A DNA stretch of 6,360 bases, taken from positions 1-6,360 of the forward strand of contig CAMAXB010000178.1 of the NCBI GenBank assembly GCA_945862035.1, written 5' to 3'. Below, piece after piece: positions 5,704-6,360 of the stretch. How positions within the stretch are numbered: the first letter of the stretch is position 1; every line of letters begins with the position of its first letter. The position numbers and the translations under genes are program-made. Source of the stretch: Opitutus sp. GAS368 (GTDB taxonomy: Bacteria; Verrucomicrobiota; Verrucomicrobiia; Opitutales; Opitutaceae). The notes under the pieces were generated by a model. The model was not told the DNA's origin and ran no database searches. It was given only the letters and a program-made list of their open reading frames with translations.

Positions 5704-6360
5704 CGGGTTGGGGCGACGCTGGCACGCCGTAGCCGAACCGCTCAAGGATCTTCCGCGCCTCGGGGCCGCGGAGGAAGGCGAGGTAGCGGGTGGCCGCGGG
5801 GTTGGCCGCACCGCGCTTGGTGATCACCACCCCCTGATCCAGGGGGGCGTGCAGGCGGGCCGGGACTTCCGTCCAACGGCCGCGGTCCTTCAGGCGGGGG
5901 GAAAGCACCAGCGAGAGGGCGACCAGGCCGGCGTCGGCATTGCCGGTCTCAACGAATTGGGCGGTCTGCGTGATGTTTTCGCCGGTGACCAGCCGCGGCT
6001 GGATTGCGATCCATAGGCCCTCCCTTTCAAGCGCCTCGCGGGCGGCGCGTCCGTAGGGCGCGGTGGACGTCTGCGCGATGGCGAGGCGCCGGATGGCGGG
6101 ATCGGCGACGGCGGCGGCGAGCGAGGAAATGTCTGCTCCGGGCCGCGTCGTCCACAGCACGAGCCGACCGACCGCGAAGGTGGTGAGGCTTTCCGGCACG
6201 GCGTTGCCGGCCTTGATTAGGGCCTGCGGATAGTCGAGATCCGCCGAAAGAAACACATCGAACGGCGCGCCATGGCCAATCTGGGCGACGAGGCTACCCG
6301 AGGCCCCGGTCGTGGCGGTGAGGACGACCTCGGGCGCCTCGCGCCGGAAGGCGGCATTCA
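5687..6360 (-). CDS. modA: Molybdate ABC transporter, periplasmic substrate-binding protein ModA (5' end outside window)
   Basis: Captures molybdate (or tungstate) in the periplasm and hands it to the ModB permease. The frame is open to the window edge and 223 codons before the stop are visible, so only the signal peptide and the first part of the mature protein are missing. Near the visible start is the classic ModA stretch 'GASGSLVAQIGHGAPFDVFL' followed by SADLDYPQAL, which carries the oxyanion-binding serine region and the 'GAPxDxFxSAD' signature. Further on come 'FAVGRLVLW' and the C-terminal 'KILERFGYGV' typical of the family. A GTG at 6254-6256 lies inside this motif (the V of FDVFLSAD) and is therefore not the start. 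The TGA at 5687-5689 lies inside modB, giving a 17-nt overlap and suggesting translational coupling. Identification is from family motifs seen directly. Confidence 0.93.
   Translation of the reverse strand, partial: NAAFRREAPEVVLTATTGASGSLVAQIGHGAPFDVFLSADLDYPQALIKAGNAVPESLTTFAVGRLVLWTTRPGADISSLAAAVADPAIRRLAIAQTSTAPYGRAAREALEREGLWIAIQPRLVTGENITQTAQFVETGNADAGLVALSLVLSPRLKDRGRWTEVPARLHAPLDQGVVITKRGAANPAATRYLAFLRGPEARKILERFGYGVPASPQPDGRAP

Noticed and set aside
5086..5823. 245-codon open frame on the plus strand
   Set aside because: Antisense to modB and modA; composition is Arg/Gly/Glu-rich with no motif, as expected for a shadow frame in GC-rich DNA.
1..6360. tRNA, rRNA, CRISPR array, insertion sequence or attachment site
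   Set aside because: No cloverleaf, regularly spaced repeats, transposase motifs or terminal inverted repeats were found by reading either strand.

Overview
All supported genes lie on the minus strand, so the window reads right to left. Base composition is high in G+C, the starts lack clear Shine-Dalgarno sequences, and the TonB-dependent receptor begins its mature part with a 'VSLENFIVTAH' TonB-box region. That style is typical of Verrucomicrobiota, probably Opitutales/Opitutaceae. The taxon is an inference from protein style, not a database result.

Right part (5005-6360): the end of a molybdate uptake locus. It holds modA (periplasmic molybdate-binding protein, cut off by the window edge) and modB (inner-membrane permease), overlapping by 17 nt. 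No modC ATPase follows modB. A gap of about 330 nt (4675-5004) has a few small hairpins but no convincing gene, and should contain the promoter of the next operon.

Middle and left (160-4674): a compact group that looks devoted to copper or a related soft metal. In order of transcription it has: (1) a secreted CusF-like copper-binding protein; (2) an exported sialidase-fold beta-propeller with an Asp box, a CDCC motif and a His-rich stretch, coupled to (1) by an ATGA overlap; (3) a second CusF domain in the same reading frame as the propeller, separated from it only by one TAG codon and with no good start of its own; (4) a small secreted His/Cys-rich protein ending in RGPPVSVA, resembling DUF2946/CruR-type copper-responsive upstream ORFs; (5) a 111-nt spacer with three consecutive perfect or near-perfect hairpins; (6) a ZnuD-like TonB-dependent outer-membrane receptor with His/Glu-rich segments.

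Working model (inference): the receptor imports a metal or metal complex across the outer membrane, and the propeller and CusF proteins bind metal in the periplasm or at the cell surface. The small His/Cys-rich ORF may act as a nascent-chain metal sensor that sets receptor expression through ribosome stalling and the hairpin-rich spacer. The two strongest points for follow-up are this candidate regulatory ORF and the in-frame amber codon that splits an apparent propeller-CusF fusion.
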